Assembly (NCBI RefSeq): GCF_006376615.1
Contig: NZ_VEXQ01000028.1
Coordinates: 1 to 37,545, forward strand
Source: Buttiauxella sp. B2
GTDB taxonomy: Bacteria; Pseudomonadota; Gammaproteobacteria; Enterobacterales; Enterobacteriaceae
Reading direction: 5' to 3'
Length of the DNA stretch: 37,545 nt
Shown here: one piece after another, positions 7,033 to 15,944 of the stretch
How positions within the stretch are numbered: the first letter of the stretch is position 1
How the letters are laid out: each line of letters opens with the position of its first letter
Program-made: the position numbers and the translations under genes
The notes under the pieces: generated by a model
The model's database searches: none
The model's input: the letters and a program-made list of their open reading frames with translations, nothing else
What the model was told of the DNA's origin: nothing

Positions 7033-7647
7033 ATGAACGCGATAATTATTGACGACCACCCATTGGCGCGTATCGCCATTCGCAACTTACTCGATACCAA
7101 TGGCATTACGGTCACTACTGAGCTGGATAGTGGTGAACTGGCGGTGCAAACCGCAGAAAAACTCAAGCCAGAACTGCTGATCATTGACGTAGATATTCCC
7201 GGTATCAGTGGTATTGAAGTACTGGAACAATTACGCAAACGGCACTATGTCGGGATGATTATTATCATCTCGGCCAAGAATGAATTGTTCTACGGTAAAC
7301 GCAGTGCCGAATGCGGGGCTAATGGGTTTGTTAGCAAAAAAGAAGGAATGAACAATATTCTCGCGGCTATTGAAGCTGCGAAAAATGGCTACAGTTATTT
7401 CCCTTTCTCACTCGAACGCTTTAGCGGTTCGGCCATCACTGAACAAGACAAGCTGGATACGTTATCTACCCAGGAAATGAAAGTATTACGCTATATCCTT
7501 AATGGCATTGATTACACGACCATCGCCAGCAAAATGAATATCAGTAATAAGACCGTTAGCACCTATAAAAGCCGCTTAATGGAAAAGCTGGATTGTTCCT
7601 CATTAATGGAACTTTATGATTATGCGCAAAGAAACAAAATAGGATAA
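7033..7647 (+). CDS. evgA: EvgA response regulator
   Basis: A 204-residue NarL/FixJ-type response regulator, the same length as E. coli EvgA, and it starts with the same MNAIIIDDHPLA. I use ATG 7033 rather than the upstream open frame for that reason. Acidic pocket Asp7-Asp8, phosphoacceptor Asp52 (IIDVDIPG), Lys in IISAK, and the C-terminal LuxR helix-turn-helix (ISNKTVSTYKSRLMEKLDC) are all intact. EvgA is the top activator of the E. coli acid-resistance cascade (ydeO, gadE) and of yfdX. evgS follows after 4 bases. Its likely targets sit immediately downstream in this genome. Confidence 0.97.
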   Translation: MNAIIIDDHPLARIAIRNLLDTNGITVTTELDSGELAVQTAEKLKPELLIIDVDIPGISGIEVLEQLRKRHYVGMIIIISAKNELFYGKRSAECGANGFVSKKEGMNNILAAIEAAKNGYSYFPFSLERFSGSAITEQDKLDTLSTQEMKVLRYILNGIDYTTIASKMNISNKTVSTYKSRLMEKLDCSSLMELYDYAQRNKIG

Positions 7648-7651
7648 TGCT

Positions 7652-10600
7652 ATGCAGGCTCGATTATATTTTTCACTGGTAGTGATGTTTTGCTTAAGCA
7701 TTTTTTCAGCCTTCGGCGCGAGCGAATTGATCGAGCTTAAAAGTAATTACCAGCCATCGTCGCTGGATATTCCTTTAAGCTCCGAAGAATTGCGTTGGTT
7801 GGCACGCAAAAGCACCCTGACGGTTGGCACCTGGTTGCCGGAAATTTCACCCATCGATTATGAAAGCGGAGGGGAACATTACCAGGGTGTGAATGCAGAT
7901 TATCTGGCGCTGCTGCAAAAGAATCTGAACATTAAAATTGCTATCAAACAGTACGATAACGAACAAGAGGCCCTTGCTGCGCTCTCAAGAAACGAAGTCG
8001 ATACTTTGTTGACTCAGCTATCTCAGCGCAAAAATATAGGCAGTGATTTGCTGCGCACCTCGGCGTTAATAAAGACTTGGCCGACGCTGGTCACTTCACT
8101 CAAAAATACGTTGCTGCCACTGACCACCAGCAAAAAGGTTACCCTTGCTTGCGTGCGAAATTGTTCGTTCCTGGATGTGGCTAAGGTGGCATTTCCTAAC
8201 GCGAAAATTACCTTTTATGATAGCGACTACCAGGCGATGTCGTCTGTTATGACTGGGCAGAATCAATATTTTATTGGTAATAACGTGACTACTGCTAATT
8301 GCATCTCCAAATATTTCTCGCAGTCGCTGGTTATTACTCACTACTTTAACAAGCAGCAGCAATACAATTATTTTGTCACCAGCCAGAATCAGCCACTGTT
8401 GCAAAGCATCCTTGAACATTTTATTACCTCTATCAGCAATGAAACCCATATGCGGGTGATGCAGAACTGGTTGAATCGCGGCAATCTTGCCTACCTGAAT
8501 AAGCCGATTCCCTTCAGCCCAGAGGAGAAAAGCTGGCTTAAAAAGCATCCTGAAATCCGGGTGTTGATTAACCCAAATTATCCGCCCTTTACGCTTGTCG
8601 ATAATGACGGTGAGTTGCGCGGCATCATGGCTGATTTGCTCAATATCATCCAATTGCAAACCGGGCTGGAATTTAAGCCAGTTATCGTCAATTCCAATAG
8701 CGAAATGACGAAGAAAATGGCTCAGGGCGATTGGGACATGATCCCCGCAGCCACCCTCAGTAATGAAGCACAGAAATTTGTCTCGTTTAGCGATCCGCTA
8801 ATGAATGTCTCGTTCGTGATTGTTACGGCACACCGCGAAACGGCTGCCACATTACAGGCAAAACCGATGCGCATCGCACTGGCAACGGGGAGTATTCTGG
8901 CGCACGATTTAAAGCAGCGTTACCCGCAGGCATCCTGGGTCGAAACGAATAATGTCAGCGTGGCGATGAAAATGGTCGAGGAAGGTGAGGTTGATGCGGC
9001 GGTTACTTCCGAGCTTTCAGCCCGCTACATGATTGATCATTACTATCCGCAAAATATGCACTATATGCGATTGCCTGACATGCCCGCTGCTTCAATCAGC
9101 TTTGCGATGTCGCGCGATGAACCGCAACTTAAATCTATTTTGAGTAAGGCGCTGCAAGCCATTCCCCCACGCGACATTCTGCAAATGACGGAGAAGTGGT
9201 CGAAAATCTCCAGCGTGCAGAAAGATACCTGGAGCCTCTACAGCAAGCAGTTCTACCAGTTGGTTATCTTCGCTCTGGCGTTGATTGCCATCAGCCTCGG
9301 TTGGGGGCTTTCGCTGTCGAGTGAAGTACGTAAGAGAAAGCAATCGCAACGGCAGCTTGAAGAACAGTTGCAGCTCAAAGAAGCGCTGTCCCACGAACTG
9401 GAGGCCGAAAAAGATAAAGCGATTCAGGCTACTAAAGCGAAAAGCCGCTTTCTTGCCAGCATGAGCCATGAGTTGCGTACGCCAGTTAGCTCTATTGTGG
9501 GTTTCTTAGAATTGCTGTCGAGTTCAGATCTAAATGCCAGTCAGCGTAAAGAAGCCATTGCCCTGGCCGGAGCTACCGCCCAATCTCTGCTGGGGCTTAT
9601 CGGCAAGATCCTTGATGTCGATAAAATTGAGTCTGGCAAATATCAGATTGCCCCGCAGTGGACGGATTTAACGCAGCTGACAGACCTACAGTGTCATTCC
9701 TTTGACGCGCTAGCTAAGCAAAAAGGCGTTGCGCTGCGCTGCATCAGCGAGCTGGCTACTAATGACCGGGTTTTGATTGATCCGCAGGCCTGGCGGCAAA
9801 TCCTCACCAATCTGGTCGGTAATGCACTGAAGTTTACCGATCAGGGGTATATTCAGGTTTCTGCCCAGCTGATACGTCAAGATGATAAACACGGCACGCT
9901 AGTCGTCACGGTTAGCGATACCGGCTGTGGCATCAGCCCGGAAGAGCAGGAAACGTTATTCCATCGTTATGTTCAGGCACGCCAGGGACGTAAACAAACG
10001 GGCTCAGGTTTGGGGTTGGTCATCTGTAAAGAGCTGGTGACGCTGATGGGTGGCACGCTGGAGATGAGTAGCCGTCAGTCACAGGGCACCACTTTTACGA
10101 TTACCCTGGCAGTTGAAACCGCGAAGCAATTGCTCACGCCGACCAGCGATACCCCGGCGGCCTTGTCACCACTGCCGCGTTTGTCGATTCTTATTGCCGA
10201 CGATAATCCGACCAATCGCCTGTTGCTAAAACGCCAGCTGAACGCCATTGGCTACAACGTGGATGAGGCTTGTGACGGTGAAGAGGCCGAAGCGAAAATC
10301 GCCAATAAGCAGTATGACTTGTTGATAACTGACGTGAATATGCCGAAAAAAGACGGCCTGGCGCTGGCTGCGTCTTTGCGCCAGCAACATTTGCGGCTGC
10401 AAATCTGGGGGCTCACCGCCAGTGCGCTTTCACAATCGCGTGAACAATGCCTGCAAAGTGGGATGGACAAGTGTTTGTTTAAACCGGTTTCGATTCAAAC
10501 CCTGACCCACGAGCTGAGTAAACTCGACAGTGACCGCTCGTCGCCTTCTGTCACCCGGCATTTAAAACTCAGCATTTTGAATGAGAATACTGGTGGCGAT

Positions 10601-10894
10601 CGCAAGTTGATGAACGAGATTCTGGAAACGTTTCGTGAAGCATCGGCCAATGATTTGCAAATGGCATACCGCTCGATAGAGCAGGATGAACCGCAGATGT
10701 TTTTGCACGCATTACACCGCCTGCATGGCTCGGCGCAAATTCTGGAAATCACCGTGCTACAGGAATTGTGCGAGCCTTTTGAGTCGCGCCGATATGACGC
10801 ATTGCCGCTTGAAGTCCGGCAGGAGGCATTAGAAAAAATTGCCGCTGTGATGCGAGAGATAGAAGTTGAGATAGACAGTTTGATCAGTCATTAA
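7652..10894 (+). CDS. evgS: EvgS hybrid sensor kinase lacking the PAS domain
   Basis: 1080 residues against 1197 in E. coli EvgS. Order: signal peptide (about 1-22), two periplasmic solute-binding-like (Venus flytrap) domains to about 530, membrane helix about 536-558, a short coiled linker, HisKA with His606 (SMSHELRTP), HATPase, receiver with Asp894 (LLITDVNMP) and Hpt with His1025 (LHRLHGSA). The shortfall of ~115 residues lies wholly between membrane helix and HisKA: the linker KEALSHELEAEKDKA joins sequence that in E. coli flanks the PAS domain. All phosphorelay residues are present, so the protein should be active as an acid-responsive kinase for EvgA. PAS-dependent redox or quinone control should be missing. 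Confidence 0.95.
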   Translation: MQARLYFSLVVMFCLSIFSAFGASELIELKSNYQPSSLDIPLSSEELRWLARKSTLTVGTWLPEISPIDYESGGEHYQGVNADYLALLQKNLNIKIAIKQYDNEQEALAALSRNEVDTLLTQLSQRKNIGSDLLRTSALIKTWPTLVTSLKNTLLPLTTSKKVTLACVRNCSFLDVAKVAFPNAKITFYDSDYQAMSSVMTGQNQYFIGNNVTTANCISKYFSQSLVITHYFNKQQQYNYFVTSQNQPLLQSILEHFITSISNETHMRVMQNWLNRGNLAYLNKPIPFSPEEKSWLKKHPEIRVLINPNYPPFTLVDNDGELRGIMADLLNIIQLQTGLEFKPVIVNSNSEMTKKMAQGDWDMIPAATLSNEAQKFVSFSDPLMNVSFVIVTAHRETAATLQAKPMRIALATGSILAHDLKQRYPQASWVETNNVSVAMKMVEEGEVDAAVTSELSARYMIDHYYPQNMHYMRLPDMPAASISFAMSRDEPQLKSILSKALQAIPPRDILQMTEKWSKISSVQKDTWSLYSKQFYQLVIFALALIAISLGWGLSLSSEVRKRKQSQRQLEEQLQLKEALSHELEAEKDKAIQATKAKSRFLASMSHELRTPVSSIVGFLELLSSSDLNASQRKEAIALAGATAQSLLGLIGKILDVDKIESGKYQIAPQWTDLTQLTDLQCHSFDALAKQKGVALRCISELATNDRVLIDPQAWRQILTNLVGNALKFTDQGYIQVSAQLIRQDDKHGTLVVTVSDTGCGISPEEQETLFHRYVQARQGRKQTGSGLGLVICKELVTLMGGTLEMSSRQSQGTTFTITLAVETAKQLLTPTSDTPAALSPLPRLSILIADDNPTNRLLLKRQLNAIGYNVDEACDGEEAEAKIANKQYDLLITDVNMPKKDGLALAASLRQQHLRLQIWGLTASALSQSREQCLQSGMDKCLFKPVSIQTLTHELSKLDSDRSSPSVTRHLKLSILNENTGGDRKLMNEILETFREASANDLQMAYRSIEQDEPQMFLHALHRLHGSAQILEITVLQELCEPFESRRYDALPLEVRQEALEKIAAVMREIEVEIDSLISH

Positions 10895-10900
10895 TCAGTT

Positions 10901-10923
10901 TGGTCGGGCGAGCTGCCCGACCA
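10901..10923. terminator. Hairpin between convergent evgS and yfdX
   Basis: TGGTCGGGC (10901-10909) pairs with GCCCGACCA (10915-10923) around GAGCT, 6 bases past the evgS stop. T-runs are weak on both sides. Its place between two convergent genes supports a shared terminator. Confidence 0.6.
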
Positions 10924-10955
10924 TTCTCTGGACGCACTCTCAATACGAACGCAGA

Positions 10956-11588
10956 TTAGTTTGATGCTGCAAACATTTCGCTATCAACAACGATGCCGTC
11001 TTCAGCGCCTTTGAGTACCAGATTAGCTTCGTAATATTTACCGGTTTCCAGTAGTTTTTGTGCCTGTGCAACTGCTTTACGAGTGTGGTTCAACGGCATC
11101 AGATACTGGTTTTCCATCACGCCAATACCCGCCAGTCGTAAAGTATCCATTGCACCTTTCTGATCGCCTTTCGCCATTTTTTCGTTGGCAGATTTGATGG
11201 CGCTCTCTTTGGCCGGAGTCGCAACATAGTCTTCGGACAGGGCGACGGTGGCGTTAATGATCACGTATTGATCGTCAATCATCTTCGCTTTAGCATCGGT
11301 TTTCACAAATTTAGCCCAGTCGATGCTGTCATCTTTCAGTAGGGTTGCTGCGTCATCAGTCAGCTTTTTAGCACTTGCTGGCTCACCGTGGAACAGTGCT
11401 AGTCTTGCGAACTGAACATCACGCATGGCATTCGCGCCCTGTACTGCAACTTGCATCACATCAGCGGCTTCTTTTTGAATTTGTGCAGTTGTCGCGGCGG
11501 TTTGCGCTGGAGTGGTGGCGGTTGCTGCTAATACAGGCGCAGAACTCATCATGGTTGCCAATAGACCTGCCAGAATTAATTTTTTCAT
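10956..11588 (-). CDS. yfdX: YfdX periplasmic stress protein
   Basis: A 210-residue protein started at ATG 11588, preceded by AAGGAGAA; a longer frame upstream is ignored because the signal peptide [17 protein letters not shown] begins here. The mature part is helical with alternating Ala/Lys/Glu-rich segments and the [18 protein letters not shown] ending typical of the YfdX family. In E. coli, yfdX is strongly EvgA-activated and supports acid stress survival, and a Salmonella homologue has been described as chaperone-like. Here it sits tail to tail with evgS and divergent from hdeD. Confidence 0.93.
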   Translation of the reverse strand: MKKLILAGLLATMMSSAPVLAATATTPAQTAATTAQIQKEAADVMQVAVQGANAMRDVQFARLALFHGEPASAKKLTDDAATLLKDDSIDWAKFVKTDAKAKMIDDQYVIINATVALSEDYVATPAKESAIKSANEKMAKGDQKGAMDTLRLAGIGVMENQYLMPLNHTRKAVAQAQKLLETGKYYEANLVLKGAEDGIVVDSEMFAASN

Positions 11589-11819
11589 TATCTTCTCCTT
11601 AATAAAATAGGTGTTCATCACCAGACGACAGCAGAATAATAAATAAATATCGTGATGAACATCAGAGTGTCGAATGAATAATGAAGGGGTTGTCCGACAT
11701 TTGTCAGAATACGGATACAGGTGTCAGATTCAGCGTATAACGATGCGTCTTTGCTCTTATTTACTCGGTCGTATAACAAGTTTTACTATTTAAATCATTA
11801 AATATACGGCGGAGAATTT
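11589..11819. promoter_or_regulatory. Divergent yfdX / hdeD control region with repeated heptamers
   Basis: The region must hold both promoters. TGTCAGA occurs at 11702-11708 and 11722-11728, and TGTCCGA at 11691-11697. Offsets are 11 and 20 bases, close to one and two helical turns. A weaker TGTCGAA lies at 11668. Phased direct repeats suggest a shared regulator-binding array; no protein is assigned. Confidence 0.35.
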
Positions 11820-12422
11820 ATGTTCATCTTTAACCAATATAGACTAAAGGCGCTTAACGAAAGCTCTCGCCTTTATTATAAAAAACATTCCCTGGTCATG
11901 GCAGTGCTTCTGCTAATTTGTGGTGCTTGCTGTCTTATCTATCCATTTATGGCCGGACTGTACCTCAGTTATCTCACTGGCATGATGTTTATGATCTGCG
12001 GTTTCTATACCTTTTATAGCTTGATTGTTTTTCGCAAGCAGCACTGGAAATCTAAATTTGTTAGTGCGGTTTTTGCCCTTGCCTGGTTATTGCTCGGTTA
12101 TGCCTTCATCATTAACCCTGTGGTAGGCATGAATTCGTTATCAATCATTTTTTGTTGTTTGTTTATTATCGGCGGAGTTTCACGCATCGTTTCTGGCTTC
12201 AGAATGCGTGGCCACGCGGGATACGCCTGGAACATCCTCATCGGTATTTTCGACCTACTGATTGCCGCTATTTGGCTGGGTATGAACCCCGAACAATCGT
12301 ATCTCTTTACTACCGCTTTTATCGGCCTGGAGATGATCTTTAGCGCTGGGGGCTTTATCTCATTGCGTAAGAAACTTTCGCCAGCGCAACCTAAAAAACT
12401 GGCTCTCAAAGACACACAATAA
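11820..12422 (+). CDS. hdeD: HdeD-type acid-resistance membrane protein
   Basis: A 200-residue polytopic inner-membrane protein with about six hydrophobic helices arranged as two related halves, as in E. coli HdeD (190 residues). The family features are the N-terminal charged arm, a KKHSLVMAVLLLICG first helix, a Leu-rich LAWLLLGYAFIINP segment and a C-terminal GLEMIFSAGGFISL helix. HdeD contributes to acid resistance at high cell density in E. coli and is encoded beside hdeAB there; here hdeB follows after 15 bases. Start ATG 11820 has GGCGGAG at 11808-11814. Sequence divergence from E. coli is considerable, but family and context agree. Confidence 0.88.
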   Translation: MFIFNQYRLKALNESSRLYYKKHSLVMAVLLLICGACCLIYPFMAGLYLSYLTGMMFMICGFYTFYSLIVFRKQHWKSKFVSAVFALAWLLLGYAFIINPVVGMNSLSIIFCCLFIIGGVSRIVSGFRMRGHAGYAWNILIGIFDLLIAAIWLGMNPEQSYLFTTAFIGLEMIFSAGGFISLRKKLSPAQPKKLALKDTQ

Positions 12423-12437
12423 TCACTGGAATAATTT

Positions 12438-12740
12438 ATGAATCTTAAAGTAAGTATCTCGATAATTATTGCTGCTGCGGCTATGGCAACCACGATTAAT
12501 AGTGCTTTCGCAGAACAAGAAACGACTCCGCAAAATATGACTTGTCGTGAATTTATGGATATGAATCCAAAATCTATGACGCCAATTGCCTTTTGGGTGG
12601 TGAATAGAAATACCGATTTTAAAGGCGGCGATTATGTTCATTGGCATGAAGTGGAAACCGTCGCTGTACCGAAAATATTTAAACAATGCCAAAAGACACC
12701 GACAGCAAAACTGGGTGAATTGACCCCGGCGATTAAATAA
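12438..12740 (+). CDS. hdeB: HdeB-type periplasmic acid chaperone
   Basis: A 100-residue secreted protein with a signal peptide to about Ala25 (NSAFA). Mature features are MTCREFMDMNPKSMTP, then KGGDYVHW, VPKIFKQCQK, and two cysteines (36 and 84) that would form the single disulfide of HdeA/HdeB. NPKSMTP-x-A-x-W and FKGGD match HdeB better than HdeA. The HdeA/B family unfolds at low pH and holds periplasmic proteins soluble. There is no separate hdeA here, so this protein may cover the whole acid range. The hdeD-hdeB order on one transcript differs from the divergent hdeD/hdeAB layout of E. coli. Confidence 0.9.
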   Translation: MNLKVSISIIIAAAAMATTINSAFAEQETTPQNMTCREFMDMNPKSMTPIAFWVVNRNTDFKGGDYVHWHEVETVAVPKIFKQCQKTPTAKLGELTPAIK

Positions 12741-12798
12741 CTCCATACGCACTATTAAATTAATTATTAACGAACCTGTTGCGAATTAAGGATTAATC

Positions 12799-14196
12799 AT
12801 GACTATGCTTATTCAGCCCATCGGAAATGAAAATGACGATGTATATGCTTCCGTTGAATTATCAACTTCACTGCCAAAAACAGCATTTCCGGTTCAGGAA
12901 AGTAACCCGCGTAATGTGTTTCATGCCATTCATGATGAATTGATGCTGGATGGTAATTCCCGTCAGAACCTGGCGACCTTTTGCCAGACCTGGGTTGATG
13001 ACGAAGTTCGCCAGTTGATGGATCTCTCCATCGACAAAAACATGATTGATAAAGACGAGTATCCACAAACGGCTGAAATTGAACGACGTTGTGTGACTAT
13101 GCTTGCCGATCTGTGGCATTCCCCGTCAGCCACCGAGACACTGGGTTGCTCAACCATCGGTTCTTCAGAAGCGGCAATGCTGGGCGGCCTTGCGCTCAAA
13201 TGGAGCTGGCGTAAACGTCGTGAACTGGCAGGGAAATCTACCGATAAGCCGAATATGGTGTGTGGCCCGGTGCAAATTTGCTGGCATAAATTTGCCCGCT
13301 ATTTTGACGTTGAATTGCGTGAAGTGCCGCTCGAAGGCGACCGCCTGATGATGACCGCCGATGAAGCGATTAAATATATCGACGAGAACACCATTGGCGT
13401 GATGCCAACCCTGGGCATTACTTTCACCTGCCAGTATGAGCCAGTTAAAGAAATTCATGATGCGCTCGACGATCTGTTCGAACGCACAGGCCTTGATATC
13501 CCAATGCATGTTGATGCTGCCAGCGGTGGTTTCCTTGCCCCATTTTGTGCACCTGAAATTGACTGGGATTTCCGCCTGCCACGGGTGAAATCAATCAATG
13601 CTTCTGGCCACAAATTTGGTCTTGCACCGCTCGGCGCAGGTTGGGTGGTATGGCGTGAAAAACAGGATCTGCCAGAAGAACTTATTTTCAACGTTAACTA
13701 TCTCGGCGGCAATATGCCGACCTTTGCGCTGAACTTCTCGCGTCCGGGTGGGCAAATTGTCGCGCAGTATTATAACTTCCTGCGCTTGGGTCGCGAAGGC
13801 TACCGCAAAATCCACATGGCTTGTTACGAAACAGCACGGTATCTGGCGCGTGAGATTGCGGCGATTGGCCCATTCGAAATCATCTTTGACGGCAACCAGC
13901 GCAATGGCATTCCGGCACTGACCTGGGCGCTAAAAGCTGACCAGCACAATTGCGGCTACACACTGTATGACCTGGCGGATCGTCTGCGCAGCCGTGGTTG
14001 GCAGGTACCTGCTTATTCCATGCCGACTCATCGCGAAGACTTAGTCGTACAGCGCATCCTGGTGCGTCACGGTATGAGCATCGATCTGGCTGAATTGTTG
14101 ATTGCCGACTTGAAACGCACCCTTGAAGCGCTGGAAAAAAATCCGGTCACTCAACCGCTTACCGCACAGGAAGCCGGTGGCTTCAACCACGCTTAA
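12799..14196 (+). CDS. gadB: Glutamate decarboxylase
   Basis: A 465-residue PLP enzyme converting glutamate plus a proton to GABA and CO2, one residue shorter than E. coli GadA/GadB. The PLP lysine is Lys272 in [15 protein letters not shown] context ([11 protein letters not shown]), with the [13 protein letters not shown] block before it. The C-terminus ends FNHA; the penultimate His464 corresponds to the His that closes the active site at neutral pH in GadB. The N-terminal ~35 residues differ from E. coli; this segment controls pH-dependent membrane recruitment there. Pairing with gadC 105 bases downstream favours the gadB name. GGATTAAT precedes ATG 12799. Confidence 0.95.
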   Translation: MTMLIQPIGNENDDVYASVELSTSLPKTAFPVQESNPRNVFHAIHDELMLDGNSRQNLATFCQTWVDDEVRQLMDLSIDKNMIDKDEYPQTAEIERRCVTMLADLWHSPSATETLGCSTIGSSEAAMLGGLALKWSWRKRRELAGKSTDKPNMVCGPVQICWHKFARYFDVELREVPLEGDRLMMTADEAIKYIDENTIGVMPTLGITFTCQYEPVKEIHDALDDLFERTGLDIPMHVDAASGGFLAPFCAPEIDWDFRLPRVKSINASGHKFGLAPLGAGWVVWREKQDLPEELIFNVNYLGGNMPTFALNFSRPGGQIVAQYYNFLRLGREGYRKIHMACYETARYLAREIAAIGPFEIIFDGNQRNGIPALTWALKADQHNCGYTLYDLADRLRSRGWQVPAYSMPTHREDLVVQRILVRHGMSIDLAELLIADLKRTLEALEKNPVTQPLTAQEAGGFNHA

Positions 14197-14217
14197 ACCC
14201 TTTCTTATCAATCAACC

Positions 14218-14243
14218 AGAGAGCTTTTCAGCAACGGCTCTCT
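14218..14243 (+). terminator. Weak terminator-like hairpin after gadB
   Basis: AGAGAGC (14218-14224) pairs with GCTCTCT (14237-14243) around 12 bases, followed by TTATTC. It could attenuate transcription between gadB and gadC. Confidence 0.45.
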
Positions 14244-14261
14244 TTATTCATCACGCATGAA

Positions 14262-14290
14262 CATCCGCAGGCTATTCCAGCCTGTGGATG
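14262..14290 (+). promoter_or_regulatory. Stem-loop abutting the gadC ribosome binding site
   Basis: CATCCGCAGGCT (14262-14273) pairs with AGCCTGTGGATG (14279-14290) around ATTCC, 11 Watson-Crick pairs and one G-U in RNA. The stem ends 1-2 bases before the GGAGAGGA Shine-Dalgarno (14292-14299) of gadC. Candidate RNA control or stabilising element. Confidence 0.5.
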
Positions 14291-14301
14291 CGGAGAGGAT
14301 T

Positions 14302-15822
14302 ATGTCCACCACAACAACTAACACCCCCGCAAGGTCGCTCACTTTACTTGGTTTTTTCGCTATTACCGCGTCGATGGTGATGGCGGTATATGAATATCCT
14401 ACGTTTGCCACCTCAGGTTTTAGCCTGATTTTTTTCCTGCTGATGGGCGGGATTTTCTGGTTTATTCCCGTCGGCCTGTGCGCTGCTGAAATGGCCACCG
14501 TTGAAGGTTGGGAAGAAGGGGGCGTGTTCGCCTGGGTTTCCAATACGCTCGGCGAGCGCTGGGGATTTGCCGCTATTTCCTTTAGCTACCTGCAAATCGC
14601 CATTGGCTTTATCCCGATGCTCTATTTTGTACTCGGCGCGCTCTCTTACATTCTCAGTTGGCCAGCACTGAATACTGATCCACTGGTTAGAACGATAGCC
14701 GCGGTCATTATTCTGTGGGGGCTCGCACTCACTCAATTCAAAGGGACTCGCTACACCGCGCGCATTGCCAAACTTGGTTTCTTCTGTGGGATTTTATTCC
14801 CGGCGGTGGTTCTGGTTGCCCTGGCTGTGGCATGGCTGTATCACGGCCAGCCTCTGGCTATTGAGATGTCGGCTAGCACTTTCTTCCCTGATTTTTCACA
14901 GATTGGCACGCTCGTGGTGATGGTGGCGTTTGTGCTCAGCTATATGGGTGTTGAAGCCTCGGCGACTCACGTTAATGAAATGACTAACCCTGCGCGCGAT
15001 TATCCGCTGGCAATGTTCCTGCTGGTGATTGCCGCTATCGTACTGAGTTCAATTGGCGGTTTGTCCGTGGCGGCGGTTATCCCGCACGATGAAATTAATC
15101 TTTCTGCGGGTGTGATGCAGGCATTTAGTTCACTGATTGGTTACTACGGTCCAGGCTTTGAATGGGCGATTCGTACGGTTTCCGCATTATTAATGCTTGG
15201 CGTACTGGCAGAAATTGCTTCGTGGATAGTTGGCCCATCTCGCGGCATGTTAGTCACCGCACAGAAAGGGTTGCTGCCAGCTCGCTTTGCCAAAGTGAAT
15301 AAAAATGGTGTGCCGGTCGCGTTGGTTATCTCACAGTTGACCATCACGACCATTGCATTGGTTGTTCTCACCAATACCGGGGGCGGTAGCAATATGTCTT
15401 TCCTGGTTGCCCTGTCGCTCACAGTGGTTATTTATCTGTGCAGCTATTTGATGTTGTTCCTCGGATATATCCAGCTTGTGCGCAAACAGCAGGATAAAAA
15501 ACGTGCCTTCCAAATTCCTGGTGGGCAGAAAGTGAAACTGATTGTCGCCTGCTCCGGACTTATCGTTTCCGTGCTGGCGTTTATCGTTTCGTTTATCCCA
15601 CCGAGTTCTCTGCCAGGTGCACATGCCCATGATGTATACGGCGGCTTGCTGGTGGTTTGTTTTGTGTTGGTATTCATCCTGCCGTTCAACGTTTATCTGT
15701 TCCGCGATAAAGCGAATAAAAAACTAGCACCGGAAATCGTGCCGGTAAAAGTTGATAACGCACCGCCAGGACACTTTGTGGTTCACCCGAAAGCACGTCC
15801 GTCGCATTACCCTAAACGCTAA
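14302..15822 (+). CDS. gadC: Glutamate/GABA antiporter GadC
   Basis: A 506-residue APC-superfamily antiporter exchanging external glutamate for GABA, completing the Gad acid-resistance cycle. I start at ATG 14302 (GGAGAGGA just upstream) rather than at the upstream in-frame ATG. The signature [20 protein letters not shown], the [18 protein letters not shown] loop and [15 protein letters not shown] are all GadC. About 12 membrane helices are followed by the cytoplasmic C-plug, ending [19 protein letters not shown]. This plug blocks transport at neutral pH in E. coli. It is transcribed with gadB, with two hairpins in the 105-base gap. Confidence 0.96.
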   Translation: MSTTTTNTPARSLTLLGFFAITASMVMAVYEYPTFATSGFSLIFFLLMGGIFWFIPVGLCAAEMATVEGWEEGGVFAWVSNTLGERWGFAAISFSYLQIAIGFIPMLYFVLGALSYILSWPALNTDPLVRTIAAVIILWGLALTQFKGTRYTARIAKLGFFCGILFPAVVLVALAVAWLYHGQPLAIEMSASTFFPDFSQIGTLVVMVAFVLSYMGVEASATHVNEMTNPARDYPLAMFLLVIAAIVLSSIGGLSVAAVIPHDEINLSAGVMQAFSSLIGYYGPGFEWAIRTVSALLMLGVLAEIASWIVGPSRGMLVTAQKGLLPARFAKVNKNGVPVALVISQLTITTIALVVLTNTGGGSNMSFLVALSLTVVIYLCSYLMLFLGYIQLVRKQQDKKRAFQIPGGQKVKLIVACSGLIVSVLAFIVSFIPPSSLPGAHAHDVYGGLLVVCFVLVFILPFNVYLFRDKANKKLAPEIVPVKVDNAPPGHFVVHPKARPSHYPKR

Positions 15823-15834
15823 ATTAACCGTCGT

Positions 15835-15868
15835 GCCATCCACCGTGTTTGCGCAAAGTGTGGATGGC
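15835..15868 (+). terminator. Terminator-like hairpin after gadC
   Basis: GCCATCCAC (15835-15843) pairs with GTGGATGGC (15860-15868), with a GCTATTTTT stretch shortly after. Ends the gadB-gadC unit before the transporter gene at 15945. Confidence 0.6.
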
Positions 15869-15944
15869 GCTATCGCTATTTTTCTGTATTAACGGATAAT
15901 GGCCGATTCTGAAACGACAGTTTATTTTTGGTAAGGGAAGGGGC

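Noticed and set aside
11589..11621. Longer start for yfdX
   Set aside because: It would bury the signal peptide, and AAGGAGAA stands before ATG 11588.
12098..12752. Minus-strand frames opposite hdeD and hdeB
   Set aside because: They overlap two well-supported genes and show no domain or initiation signal.
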